From: Dysgonamonadaceae bacterium
Lineage (GTDB): Bacteria > Bacteroidota > Bacteroidia > Bacteroidales > Azobacteroidaceae
Reading direction: 5' to 3'
Assembly: GCA_031284225.1 (NCBI GenBank)
Contig: JAITAH010000201.1
Coordinates: 1 to 6,814, forward strand
Length of the DNA: 6,814 nt
The translations under genes were made by a program, and so were the position numbers. The stretch's first letter is position 1. Each line of letters begins with the position of its first letter. Shown in pieces: positions 1 through 6,064 of the stretch. The notes beneath the pieces were generated by a model, which was given only the letters and a program-made list of their open reading frames with translations, made no database searches and was not told the origin of the DNA.

Positions 1-313
1 AACAATGGAACGTGATTTTTTTCGTAATTCCTGCGGATTCAATCCAACGTTTCAATGGCTTTGAAATCCATGAGGGGTCGGGCAGGTTTTCAAAAACAAG
101 TTGTTCGGGTTTGCGCGGCTCGCCGCAAAGTTCCAATGCCTGCATCGAAATGGGCATATATTCGACGCCTTTCGTTTTCTGTTGTGTGAAGTTGAGGCGG
201 GCTTGGTCGCCGTCTGTCTGTATTTCTTTCCATCGCATTTTTTGAATGTCGCAATGTCGCAAACCTGTGAGCGCAGAAAACAGGGCAGCGCGTTTCCTGC
301 TCTTGTATGCCTT
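1..313 (-). pseudogene. Tyrosine recombinase (integrase) catalytic fragment, 5'-truncated, runs off left edge
   Basis: The minus strand reads as an open frame of 104 codons from 313 to the left edge. It contains the hallmark of tyrosine recombinases, site-specific enzymes that integrate or excise mobile DNA. The box I segment ALFSALTGLRHCDIQKMRW (about 289-230) carries the catalytic arginine at 259-257. QKTKGVEYMPI (about 183-149) matches the beta-hairpin region with the catalytic lysine. ITFHC at 16-2 is the start of the HxxR box, with its histidine at 7-5. The box II arginine and the tyrosine would lie beyond the window. There is no N-terminal arm-binding or core-binding domain: in-frame stops sit at 316-314 and 337-335, and the dnaK terminator follows. 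The frame has no suitable start before ATG at 238-236, which is inside the fold. It is probably a decayed remnant of an integrated element. A frameshifted longer gene is possible but I found no upstream piece. Family assignment is firm; its functional state is inferred. Confidence 0.8.
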
Positions 314-390
314 TTATTTTTGCGCATTTTCTAATTAACGCCCGATACAAATCTGGCACAAACATACAATAAAATCAAGAAATATTTATA

Positions 391-425
391 AACAAAAAAG
401 CGGTAAAACATTGTTCTACCGCTTT
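391..425 (-). terminator. Intrinsic terminator of dnaK
   Basis: Positions 397-409 pair with 413-425 around a 3-base loop, giving a stem of 13 positions with one mismatch (406/416). The core is AAAGCGGTA against TACCGCTTT. Read on the minus strand, the stem ends in a run of six T (399-394) followed by GTTT, the classic Rho-independent layout. It lies 35 bases past the dnaK stop codon and separates dnaK from the integrase remnant. Confidence 0.85.
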
Positions 426-459
426 CTATCTATTTTTGATAGTCGCTTCGTGAGGGGAG

Positions 460-2433
460 TTACTTCACTTCCTCAAAATCCACATCCGTTACACCGCCAT
501 CATTGGCGTTGCCGCCGCCATTTCCGCCATTCGGATTTCCCTCGCCGAACGGGCCGCCTGCTCCTGCAAATGGATTGTTCGGATCGGTGAATGGATTGCC
601 TTGCGCTCCTGCTCCGCCGGCTTGCGCCTGGGCATTATACATTTCCTGACTCGCTGCCTGAAATGCGTTGTTTACTTCGGTAATACCCGTATCAATACCG
701 GCAATGTCCTGCGCTTTGTGCGCTTCTTTTAATTTATTGAGCGCCGCTTCAATCGGACCGCGTTTGTCAGCCGGAATCTTGTCGCCGATTTCTTTCAACT
801 GTTTTTCCGTTTGGAAAATTACACTGTCGGCCTGATTCAGTTTGTCGATTTTTTCGCGTTCACGTTTGTCGGATTCGGCGTTGGCGGCCGCTTCGTCTTT
901 CATCCGTTGGATTTCGGCGTCGCTTAAGCCGCTGGACGCTTCGATGCGGATGCTTTGTTCTTTTCCGGTAGCCTTATCTTTGGCCGATACGCTGACTACG
1001 CCGTTGGCGTCGATATCGAAAGTTACTTCAATCTGAGGCACTCCGCGCGGAGCCGGCATAATCCCATCCAAGTGAAATTTGCCGATGGTCTTATTGTCTT
1101 TGGCCAGCGGGCGTTCGCCTTGCAGCACATGAATTTCTACCGACGGTTGATTGTCCACGGCGGTTGTAAATGTTTCCGATTTCTTTACGGGGATGGTGGT
1201 GTTGGCGTCAATCAATTTCGTCATTACGCTGCCCATTGTTTCGATACCCAGCGAAAGCGGAGTTACATCCAACAATACCATGCCGCCCAAGTTGCTGTCG
1301 CCCGAAAGGATAGCGCCCTGTATGGCGGCGCCGATAGCGACAACTTCATCCGGATTCACTCCTTTGGAAGGTACTTTGCCGAAGATTTTTTCTACTTCTG
1401 CCTGAATGGCTGGAATACGGGTTGAACCGCCGACCAGAATCACTTCATGAATATCTTTAGCGGTTAATCCGGCGTTTTTCAATGCTTTCTTACAAGGAGT
1501 AACCGTTGCGCGAATCAATTTGTCGGATAATTGTTCAAATTTGGCGCGGGTCAGAGTTTTTACCAAGTGTTTCGGCATTCCGTCCACCGGCATGATGTAC
1601 GGCAAGTTGATTTCCGTGGATGTGGAACTGGACAATTCGATTTTCGCTTTTTCGGCCGCTTCTTTCAAGCGTTGCATCGCCATCGGGTCTTTACGCAAAT
1701 CCAGTCCTTCGTCCTTTTGAAATTCGTCGGCTAACCAGTCAATCACAGCATGGTCGAAATCGTCGCCGCCCAGATGCGTATCGCCGTCGGTCGATAATAC
1801 TTCAAATACGCCGCCGCCCAATTCGAGAATGGAAATATCGAATGTGCCGCCGCCAAGGTCATACACAGCGATTTTCATGTCTTTATCGGCTTTGTCCAAG
1901 CCGTAAGCCAAAGCGGCAGCCGTTGGTTCGTTGATGATTCGTTTTACTTTCAGACCGGCAATTTCGCCGGCTTCGATGGTTGCCTGACGCTGCGAATCGG
2001 AGAAATAAGCCGGAACGGTGATAACCGCTTCCGTAACTTCTTGCCCCAGATAATCTTCAGCGGTTTTCTTCATTTTTTGAAGAGTCATTGCTGAAATTTC
2101 CTGCGGAGAATACAAACGATTGTCGATGTCCACACGAGGCGTATTATTGTCGCCGCGAAGCACTTTATAAGGGACGCGTTCAATTTCTTTCGTTACTTGG
2201 TCGTAGGTTTCGCCCATGAACCGTTTGATAGAGAATATTGTTTTTGTCGGATTGGTAATAGATTGACGTTTAGCAGGATCTCCCACTTTCCGTTCGCCGT
2301 TTCCAACAAATGCTACCACTGAAGGCGTTGTCATTTTGCCTTCGCTATTTGGAATAACCACCGGCTTGTTGCCTTCCATAACGGCCACACACGAGTTGGT
2401 TGTTCCTAAATCAATTCCAATAATTTTTCCCAT
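460..2433 (-). CDS. dnaK: Molecular chaperone DnaK (Hsp70)
   Basis: This 657-residue protein is a cytoplasmic ATP-dependent chaperone that binds exposed hydrophobic peptides and works with DnaJ and GrpE in folding and stress recovery. The ATPase domain opens with GIDLGTTNS (residues 6-14), followed by [14 protein letters not shown], the second phosphate loop [10 protein letters not shown] (around residue 195) and VGGSTRIP (around 340). The interdomain linker and substrate domain begin at [15 protein letters not shown] (around 390), with the conserved peptide-binding region through about residue 500, then the charged helical lid. The tail is rich in Gly, Asn and Pro and ends VDFEEVK, the usual DnaK C-terminus that contacts co-chaperones. 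The length is slightly above the usual 630-640, mostly because of this tail. The ATG at 2433 gives the standard [10 protein letters not shown] start and is preceded by an AT-rich leader with no Shine-Dalgarno sequence, as is normal in Bacteroidota. No dnaJ or grpE is adjacent. No frameshift or missing key motif was seen. Confidence 0.99.
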   Translation of the reverse strand: MGKIIGIDLGTTNSCVAVMEGNKPVVIPNSEGKMTTPSVVAFVGNGERKVGDPAKRQSITNPTKTIFSIKRFMGETYDQVTKEIERVPYKVLRGDNNTPRVDIDNRLYSPQEISAMTLQKMKKTAEDYLGQEVTEAVITVPAYFSDSQRQATIEAGEIAGLKVKRIINEPTAAALAYGLDKADKDMKIAVYDLGGGTFDISILELGGGVFEVLSTDGDTHLGGDDFDHAVIDWLADEFQKDEGLDLRKDPMAMQRLKEAAEKAKIELSSSTSTEINLPYIMPVDGMPKHLVKTLTRAKFEQLSDKLIRATVTPCKKALKNAGLTAKDIHEVILVGGSTRIPAIQAEVEKIFGKVPSKGVNPDEVVAIGAAIQGAILSGDSNLGGMVLLDVTPLSLGIETMGSVMTKLIDANTTIPVKKSETFTTAVDNQPSVEIHVLQGERPLAKDNKTIGKFHLDGIMPAPRGVPQIEVTFDIDANGVVSVSAKDKATGKEQSIRIEASSGLSDAEIQRMKDEAAANAESDKREREKIDKLNQADSVIFQTEKQLKEIGDKIPADKRGPIEAALNKLKEAHKAQDIAGIDTGITEVNNAFQAASQEMYNAQAQAGGAGAQGNPFTDPNNPFAGAGGPFGEGNPNGGNGGGNANDGGVTDVDFEEVK

Positions 2434-2477
2434 ATTTATGATATTTATATTTTTACTTCGTTTTTACAATCTTCTGC

Positions 2478-2630
2478 TCAATTTACACAAATGATATGCC
2501 AAAGGGCGCCGTCTGACGAAATGGCATAGTTATAACCATCATTGTCTGAGTTTGTATCGAAAACAGAAATAGTAGAGCGCAAATCATAACCGGAGTTCGG
2601 GACAAGCGATAGCCGTTTATGGCTTATATA
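2478..2630 (-). pseudogene. Possible C-terminal remnant of an unrecognised protein
   Basis: An open minus-strand frame of 50 codons runs from just after an in-frame TGA (2633-2631) to a TGA stop at 2480-2478. Its end reads protein-like, for example DTNSDNDGYNYAISSDGALW and then HIICVN before the stop. There is no start codon with a credible leader, and its first codons overlap the first hairpin repeat. I do not recognise the family. The ending loosely recalls the C-termini of Fibrobacter-type paralogous surface domains common in Bacteroidota, but this is a weak impression. It may equally be a chance open frame. Confidence 0.25.
2488..2528 (-). promoter_or_regulatory. Possible dnaK promoter region with a 7-bp inverted repeat
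   Basis: On the minus strand, TATCATTTG at 2496-2488 resembles the Bacteroidota -7 box TAnnTTTG but has one extra base. A TTTC lies about 21 bases upstream of it, where a -33 TTTG would be expected. That would give a leader of roughly 50 bases. The same stretch contains TATGCCA (2495-2501) and TGGCATA (2522-2528), perfect 7-bp inverted arms 20 bases apart, with GGCGCC between them. It is not the CIRCE operator of HrcA-controlled heat-shock genes (TTAGCACTC-N9-GAGTGCTAA). The promoter call is a weak consensus match only. Confidence 0.35.
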
Positions 2631-2780
2631 TCAATAGAACACGATGTACGATGAACGATTTTGTCCGTATAGGGACTACATGTCAATAGAAATCGGCATT
2701 ACCCCTTTGCCCGAATTATAGGGCATTCTTGTCAATAGAAATTGGCATACATTCGCCACAACAAAACCTCGTTAGAGGTT
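2611..2780. repeat. Array of four short hairpins, about 50 bp apart (REP-like)
   Basis: Four small inverted repeats occur in a row: AGCC/GGCT (2611-2624, 6-base loop), GTCC/GGAC (2663-2676, 6-base loop), GCCC/GGGC (2709-2724, 8-base loop) and AACCTC/GAGGTT (2765-2780, 4-base loop GTTA). The first three are each followed by a common tail: TATCAATAGAACACGATG (2629-2646), TGTCAATAGAAATCGGCAT (2681-2699) and TTGTCAATAGAAATTGGCAT (2729-2748). The TCAATAGA core recurs at 2631, 2683 and 2732, spacings of 52 and 49. The fourth hairpin is followed by GCATGTTAT instead. The stems differ in sequence while the fold is kept, which fits the short palindromic repeats scattered in intergenic regions of many Bacteroidota. 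Copy 1 is the most degenerate. Whether they act as RNA or DNA structures is unknown. Confidence 0.6.
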
Positions 2781-2782
2781 GC

Positions 2783-3073
2783 ATGTTATATTCATTATTG
2801 TTTAATGAACGAGCCAATGAAACCTTGGGGATATCTTTGTACATGTACGAACGAGCCAATGAAACCTTGGATATATCTTTGTACGTGTACGAACGAGCCA
2901 ATGAAACCTTGGATATATCTTTCTACGTGTATGAACGAGCCAATGAGACCTTGGATATATCTTTGTACATGTATGAACGAGCCAATGAGACCTTGGATAT
3001 ATCTTTGTACATGTACGAACGAGCCAATGAAGCCTTTTACCGGATTAAAGACGTAACGCGAATCGGAGAATAA
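2783..3073 (+). CDS. Doubtful small ORF encoding a 14-residue repeat peptide
   Basis: The minisatellite can be read as a 96-residue protein from ATG at 2783 to TAA at 3071-3073. It begins MLYSLLFNERANETLGI, followed by 14-residue repeats of the form ERANETLDISLYVY, and has a unique C-terminus AFYRIKDVTRIGE. In this frame four of the six base differences between copies fall at third positions (GAA/GAG and TAC/TAT are silent), and the others are mostly mild (V/M, L/F). That hints weakly at protein-level selection. The frame also remains open upstream to a TTG at 2729. Against a real gene: no promoter or leader is evident, the start lies against a hairpin, other frames are open too, and I recognise no family. 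There is no signal peptide or clear membrane segment. Confidence 0.2.
   Translation: MLYSLLFNERANETLGISLYMYERANETLDISLYVYERANETLDISFYVYERANETLDISLYMYERANETLDISLYMYERANEAFYRIKDVTRIGE
2807..3036. repeat. 42-bp minisatellite, five full copies plus a partial sixth
   Basis: Near-identical 42-bp units start at 2807, 2849, 2891, 2933 and 2975, and a sixth begins at 3017 and departs from the pattern after about 20 bases. Each begins GAACGAGCCAATGA. Copies 2-5 contain the palindrome GATATATC (2870-2877, 2912-2919, 2954-2961, 2996-3003), and most units end in GTACATGTAC, itself a perfect palindrome, or in GTACGTGTAC. The few differences are GAA/GAG, TAC/TAT, GTG/ATG, TTG/TTC and GAT/GGG. Since 42 is a multiple of three, several frames on both strands stay open through the array, so open frames here are not by themselves evidence of coding. 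Copy number is likely to vary between strains by slippage or recombination. Confidence 0.95.
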
Positions 3074-3096
3074 AATACGGGCAAACAAGTTGCGCT

Positions 3097-3177
3097 CTAT
3101 TCTTGGAGAACGCAGCGGACCGTGAAGCCGCAGTTTCGACCATTATAGGTCGTACCGCTAACGGTTGCGTGCGTAGT
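3097..3177 (-). pseudogene. C-terminal fragment resembling Bacteroidota FISUMP/SUMF-type paralogous domains
   Basis: The minus strand from 3177 to the TAG at 3099-3097 encodes 26 residues ending SGTTYNGRNCGFTVRCVLQE. The ending GFTVRCV followed by a few residues and a stop is typical of the C-terminus of Fibrobacter succinogenes major paralogous domain proteins and related formylglycine-generating-like modules, which are abundant and often repetitive in Bacteroidota. An in-frame TAA at 3180-3178 cuts it off, so only the tail remains. A different minus frame just upstream (3211-3158) reads [17 protein letters not shown] then stops. Removing one base near 3163 would join the two frames, so a collapsed, frameshifted gene is possible. 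The assignment rests on a short motif and is only moderately sure. Confidence 0.5.
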
Positions 3178-3192
3178 TTACTTTCATGTATC

Positions 3193-3234
3193 GGTTAATT
3201 CCTTCTTTCATACAACAAAAGTAAGAAATTAACC
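3193..3234. repeat. 8-bp inverted repeat GGTTAATT / AATTAACC
   Basis: GGTTAATT (3193-3200) and AATTAACC (3227-3234) are perfect inverted arms with 26 bases between them. Between the arms, on the minus strand, lies TACTTTTG (3223-3216), an exact match to the Bacteroidota -7 box TAnnTTTG, 4 bases before an ATG at 3211. A regulated minus-strand promoter flanked by operator arms is one reading. Chance in AT-rich DNA is another. Confidence 0.3.
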
Positions 3235-3262
3235 CTAAAAACTGTTAATCATTTTCTCGTGT

Positions 3263-3280
3263 GCAAATCTAAAGGTTTGC
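3263..3280. other. Small hairpin upstream of pyrB
   Basis: GCAAATC (3263-3269) pairs with GGTTTGC (3274-3280) through seven positions, one a G-T wobble, around a TAAA loop. No T-run follows on either strand, so it is not a convincing intrinsic terminator. The surrounding 3235-3366 stretch shows nothing else I can support. Confidence 0.3.
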
Positions 3281-3366
3281 GTGTAATTGAGAATTTAATG
3301 CTATCTGTCTTCTCTAAATTTTACCGGACATTTTCAGGGGTCTATGTATATGTGAAAACTTTTATG

Positions 3367-3374
3367 TATTTTTG
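3367..3374 (+). promoter_or_regulatory. Probable -7 box of the pyrB operon promoter
   Basis: TATTTTTG matches the Bacteroidota sigma-factor -7 consensus TAnnTTTG exactly and ends 22 bases before the pyrB ATG. A matching -33 TTTG is not evident at the expected 17-23 base spacing, so the promoter may be weak or activator-dependent. Transcription would start near 3380, leaving a leader of less than 20 bases. That leaves no room for a PyrR-type or translational attenuator, so pyrimidine control, if any, would act at initiation. Confidence 0.6.
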
Positions 3375-3396
3375 CAAACAAAACTCGCAACATATC

Positions 3397-4308
3397 ATGG
3401 AAAGGGAAAGTTTCGTATCTATCGCCGATTGTTCCAAAGAAGATATCCTGCATTTGATCCGGAAAGCCGAGTCGTTTGAACGGCGTCCGAACGGAAAAAT
3501 ACTGGAAGGGAAGGTTTGCGCCACCCTTTTTTTTGAGCCTTCTACCCGCACGCGGCTCAGCTTTGAAACGGCTGTCAACCGGCTGGGCGGTCGGGTCATC
3601 GGATTCAGCGACGCCGCTACTACCAGCTCGTCCAAGGGCGAAACCTTGAAAGATACCATTAAAATGGTAAGTAACTACGCCGACGTCATCATCATGCGCC
3701 ATTATCTGGAAGGCGCCGCGCGGTACGCCTCCGAAGTGTCCGATGTTCCGGTGATCAACGCCGGCGACGGGGCTAACCAGCATCCTTCGCAAACGCTGCT
3801 CGATATGTATTCGATTTATAAAACGCAGGGGACGCTCGATCGCCTCACGATTACGATGGTCGGCGATTTGAAATACGGCCGCACGGTACATTCGCTGCTC
3901 ACCGGCATGTCGCATTTCAACCCGACGTTCCACTTTGTGGCTCCCGAAGAATTGCGTTTGCCGGACATTTACAAGCAGTTTTTGGATAATAAAGGGATTC
4001 GCTACGCCGAATACACGGAATTTTCGCCGGAAGTAATCCGACCATCGGACATCCTGTATATGACTCGCGTACAGCGGGAACGCTTCACCGACTTGATGGA
4101 ATACGAAAAAGTCAAAAACGTATATGTCCTCGCCAATGCCCTGCTGAACGGCAGCAAAGATAATCTGCGGATTCTGCACCCGCTGCCCCGCGTCAACGAA
4201 ATCGCCCCCGACGTGGACGATAACCCCAAAGCGTATTATTTTGAACAGGCTCGCAACGGCGTATTCGCTCGGCAGGCAATTATCTGCAACGTACTCCATA
4301 TCTCGTGA
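3397..4308 (+). CDS. pyrB: Aspartate carbamoyltransferase catalytic chain
   Basis: This 303-residue cytoplasmic enzyme joins carbamoyl phosphate and L-aspartate to give N-carbamoyl-L-aspartate, the committed step of pyrimidine synthesis. The carbamoyl-phosphate site FEPSTRTR is at residues 46-53. The mobile loop [11 protein letters not shown] (77-87) supplies the lysine contributed by the neighbouring subunit. NQHPSQ (H129) and TRVQRERF follow, and HPLPRVNEI (261-269) closes the active site. The length fits the family. An upstream in-frame GTG at 3259 would add 46 residues, but that stretch is unlike any PyrB N-terminus and contains the putative promoter. ATG at 3397 gives the expected [13 protein letters not shown] start. 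The adjacent pyrI shows that the protein forms the class B-type complex of catalytic and regulatory chains. All catalytic motifs are present and nothing looks damaged. Confidence 0.98.
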   Translation: MERESFVSIADCSKEDILHLIRKAESFERRPNGKILEGKVCATLFFEPSTRTRLSFETAVNRLGGRVIGFSDAATTSSSKGETLKDTIKMVSNYADVIIMRHYLEGAARYASEVSDVPVINAGDGANQHPSQTLLDMYSIYKTQGTLDRLTITMVGDLKYGRTVHSLLTGMSHFNPTFHFVAPEELRLPDIYKQFLDNKGIRYAEYTEFSPEVIRPSDILYMTRVQRERFTDLMEYEKVKNVYVLANALLNGSKDNLRILHPLPRVNEIAPDVDDNPKAYYFEQARNGVFARQAIICNVLHIS

Positions 4309-4313
4309 TAAAT

Positions 4314-4769
4314 ATGAAACACAAAGAATTACAAGTAGCTGCACTGAAAAACGGCACGGTCATCGACCATATCCCTACCGAACAGGTATTCAAAGTCGTT
4401 TCCCTGCTGGGAATCCAGAACTTGAACACCCAGGTTACCATCGGTTACGGCTTAGACAGCAAGAAAATGGGAAAGAAAGGTATTTTGAAAATCGCCGACA
4501 AGTTTTTTGAACAGAACGAGATCAACCGCATTTCGCTGATTGCGCCATCCGTTAAACTGAATATTATTCGCGATTACGAAGTGGTTGAAAAACAATTGGT
4601 GTACTTGCCCAATGAACTTTTAGGCATCGTCAAATGTAATAATCCCAAATGTATTACCAACAACGAGCCGATGAAAACGCGCTTCAAGGTCATCGACAAG
4701 GAAAATGTAACGCTGCAATGCCACTATTGCGAAATGAAAACGAAAAAAGAAGAAATTATTTTGTTATGA
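4314..4769 (+). CDS. pyrI: Aspartate carbamoyltransferase regulatory chain
   Basis: This 151-residue subunit binds nucleotide effectors and zinc and assembles with PyrB trimers into the allosteric holoenzyme. The N-terminal effector domain keeps the nucleotide-contact residues of the E. coli protein: D18 and H19 in TVIDHIP, K59 in LKIAD, and K93 in YEVVEK. The C-terminal zinc domain has four cysteines, C108 and C113 (CNNPKC) and C136 and C139 (CHYC), matching the E. coli spacing closely. CTP inhibition and ATP activation are therefore expected by analogy. ATG at 4314 is 5 bases past the pyrB stop and gives the usual [14 protein letters not shown] start. A GTG at 4305 overlapping the pyrB stop is a less likely start. 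The 3' end overlaps the next gene by 4 bases. Confidence 0.98.
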   Translation: MKHKELQVAALKNGTVIDHIPTEQVFKVVSLLGIQNLNTQVTIGYGLDSKKMGKKGILKIADKFFEQNEINRISLIAPSVKLNIIRDYEVVEKQLVYLPNELLGIVKCNNPKCITNNEPMKTRFKVIDKENVTLQCHYCEMKTKKEEIILL

Positions 4770-5335
4770 AACAGGATTGGAAACCGGGAACGCTGGTTTA
4801 TCCGGTTCCGGCCGTCATGGTATCGGTCGGGAAAGATGAAAGCGAATACAACATCCTGACGGTTGCCTGGACGGGAACGATTTGTTCCGATCCGGCAATG
4901 TGCTATATTTCCGTTCGTCCGGAACGCCATTCGTATTCCATCCTTAAACGAAACATGGAATTTGTCATCAATCTTACGACCGAAGCGTTGGCATTCGCCA
5001 CCGACTGGTGCGGCGTGCGTTCGGGAAGAGAACACAATAAATTCAAAGAGATGCAATTAACGCCGAAAAAGGCGCATATTGTCCAGGCGCCATACATCGA
5101 AGAATCGCCGCTGTGCATCGAATGTCGAGTCAAACAAATCATACCTTTGGGAACGCACGATATGTTTCTGGCGGAAGTAGTCAATATCCTGGCGGATGAG
5201 CAATACATTCAGCCCTTAACGGGTACGTTCGATCTGGAAAAAGCCAAAGTACTGGCTTATTCGCACGGGAAATATTACAGTCTGGGTGAACGGATCGGCA
5301 AATTCGGTTGGAGCGTTCAACGGAAAAAACAATGA
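4766..5335 (+). CDS. Flavin reductase family protein (FMN-binding split barrel)
   Basis: The 189-residue product resembles the flavin reductase-like/flavoredoxin group of FMN-binding split-barrel proteins. These bind FMN and use it to reduce free flavin or pass electrons to a partner; the partner here is unknown. Recognisable segments are [16 protein letters not shown] (5-20), [20 protein letters not shown] (28-47), the family signature [20 protein letters not shown] (49-68), and [15 protein letters not shown], followed by the barrel strands around [20 protein letters not shown]. The C-terminus ends [13 protein letters not shown]. There is no signal peptide, so it should be cytoplasmic. The frame extends upstream into pyrI, but ATG at 4766 overlaps the pyrI stop as ATGA and gives the natural N-terminus, which suggests translational coupling. 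Family membership is secure; the substrate is not determinable. I recall the same neighbour next to pyrBI in other Bacteroidales. Confidence 0.93.
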   Translation: MKQDWKPGTLVYPVPAVMVSVGKDESEYNILTVAWTGTICSDPAMCYISVRPERHSYSILKRNMEFVINLTTEALAFATDWCGVRSGREHNKFKEMQLTPKKAHIVQAPYIEESPLCIECRVKQIIPLGTHDMFLAEVVNILADEQYIQPLTGTFDLEKAKVLAYSHGKYYSLGERIGKFGWSVQRKKQ

Positions 5336-6045
5336 AACGACCTTGCAAACAACTGTTTTGGAAAGGAGGATTGATCATCAGCCTCCTGTTCATGGCCGGC
5401 GCTTCCGCATCCGGACAGGAACAACCGTACAGTTTCAATCGCAAGATCGTCAATTGGGGCTTCAAAGTAGGGTTAAATGCCAATGCGGTGATGCGCCTTC
5501 AAGGCATGCAGGGCGAAGAAGAACTGGCGAACGTTTCGTACCGAAACAAGTCCGGTTGCGACATTACCGGGTTTTTCCGCGTCAACTTAAACCGGTTTTT
5601 CATCCAGCCGGAAATCGGTTGGAGTACGCTGAATAAGGATTTACTGTTCGCTTTCCCTTCGGAACCGGAGCAAATATTCGAACTTTCGCTCCATACGCAA
5701 ACCGCCAATGCCAATGGACTGATCGGATACAATATTACCAAAACGGGACCTTTCGTGTTCAACATAATCGCCGGAAGCTCGTTGCGTTATAAATTCGACA
5801 CCCGTTATTCGGCGGCTTATCCGCAAAACGAACACCGCGACACCAATCCGGTCTATAATGCCTACGGCGTAGTCGGCTTTTCGATGAACATATCCAATGT
5901 GCATTTTGATATCCGGTACGCAATCAGTATGTTGGATGTTGATATGTATTTTAACGACATCGCCGATAAACCGGAATGGATGAACAACGTTCTCTTCCAC
6001 AAAACCGAGAATATCCTGAGTTTTTCGTGCGGGGTAATGTTTTAA
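5332..6045 (+). CDS. Outer-membrane beta-barrel protein (porin/PorT-like family)
   Basis: The 237-residue product starts with a signal peptide: basic [11 protein letters not shown], a hydrophobic core GLIISLLFMAGA, and a likely cleavage after ASA at residue 26. The mature part has no long hydrophobic helix and shows alternating-residue strands of the kind found in small outer-membrane barrels, for example WGFKVGLNANAV, GFFRVNLNRFFIQPEIGWST, LIGYNITKTGPFVFNIIAG, AYGVVGFSMNISNVHFDIRY and the terminal ILSFSCGVMF, which ends in phenylalanine as many barrels do. Size and layout fit the outer membrane beta-barrel domain family that includes PorT, a component of the type IX secretion system of Bacteroidota. 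I cannot tell PorT itself from other members by sight. ATG at 5332 overlaps the previous stop as ATGA. An in-frame TTG at 5308 would put eight residues before the signal peptide and is less likely. Confidence 0.85.
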   Translation: MKRPCKQLFWKGGLIISLLFMAGASASGQEQPYSFNRKIVNWGFKVGLNANAVMRLQGMQGEEELANVSYRNKSGCDITGFFRVNLNRFFIQPEIGWSTLNKDLLFAFPSEPEQIFELSLHTQTANANGLIGYNITKTGPFVFNIIAGSSLRYKFDTRYSAAYPQNEHRDTNPVYNAYGVVGFSMNISNVHFDIRYAISMLDVDMYFNDIADKPEWMNNVLFHKTENILSFSCGVMF

Positions 6046-6064
6046 ATGAATTATTATCAAAAAT

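Noticed and set aside
955..1425. 156-codon plus-strand open frame inside dnaK
   Set aside because: Shadow of dnaK on the opposite strand with no leader or family resemblance.
2488..2528. CIRCE heat-shock operator upstream of dnaK
   Set aside because: The arms do not match the CIRCE sequence or its 9-base spacing.
2807..3036. CRISPR array
   Set aside because: The 42-bp units are contiguous with no unique spacers between repeats and no cas genes are present in the window.
2742..3056. Alternative repeat-protein frames (NEPMKPWIYLCTCT on plus; IQGFIGSFVHVQRY on minus)
   Set aside because: They are automatic consequences of a unit length divisible by three. Inter-copy differences are less silent in these frames than in the ERANETLDISLYVY frame.
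3137..3165. Paired small hairpins (CGACC/GGTCG and ACCG/CGGT) as a tRNA or structured RNA
   Set aside because: They do not form a cloverleaf, there is no anticodon arm or acceptor pairing, and the coding reading of the tail explains the stretch better.
3334..4344. 336-codon open frame on the minus strand
   Set aside because: It lies antisense to pyrB, whose motifs are unmistakable; the antisense product has no recognisable domain and arises from codon bias.
4649..4765. Upstream extension of the flavin reductase-like gene into pyrI
   Set aside because: It would overlap pyrI by about 120 bases and adds residues unlike the family; the ATGA overlap at 4766 is the natural start.
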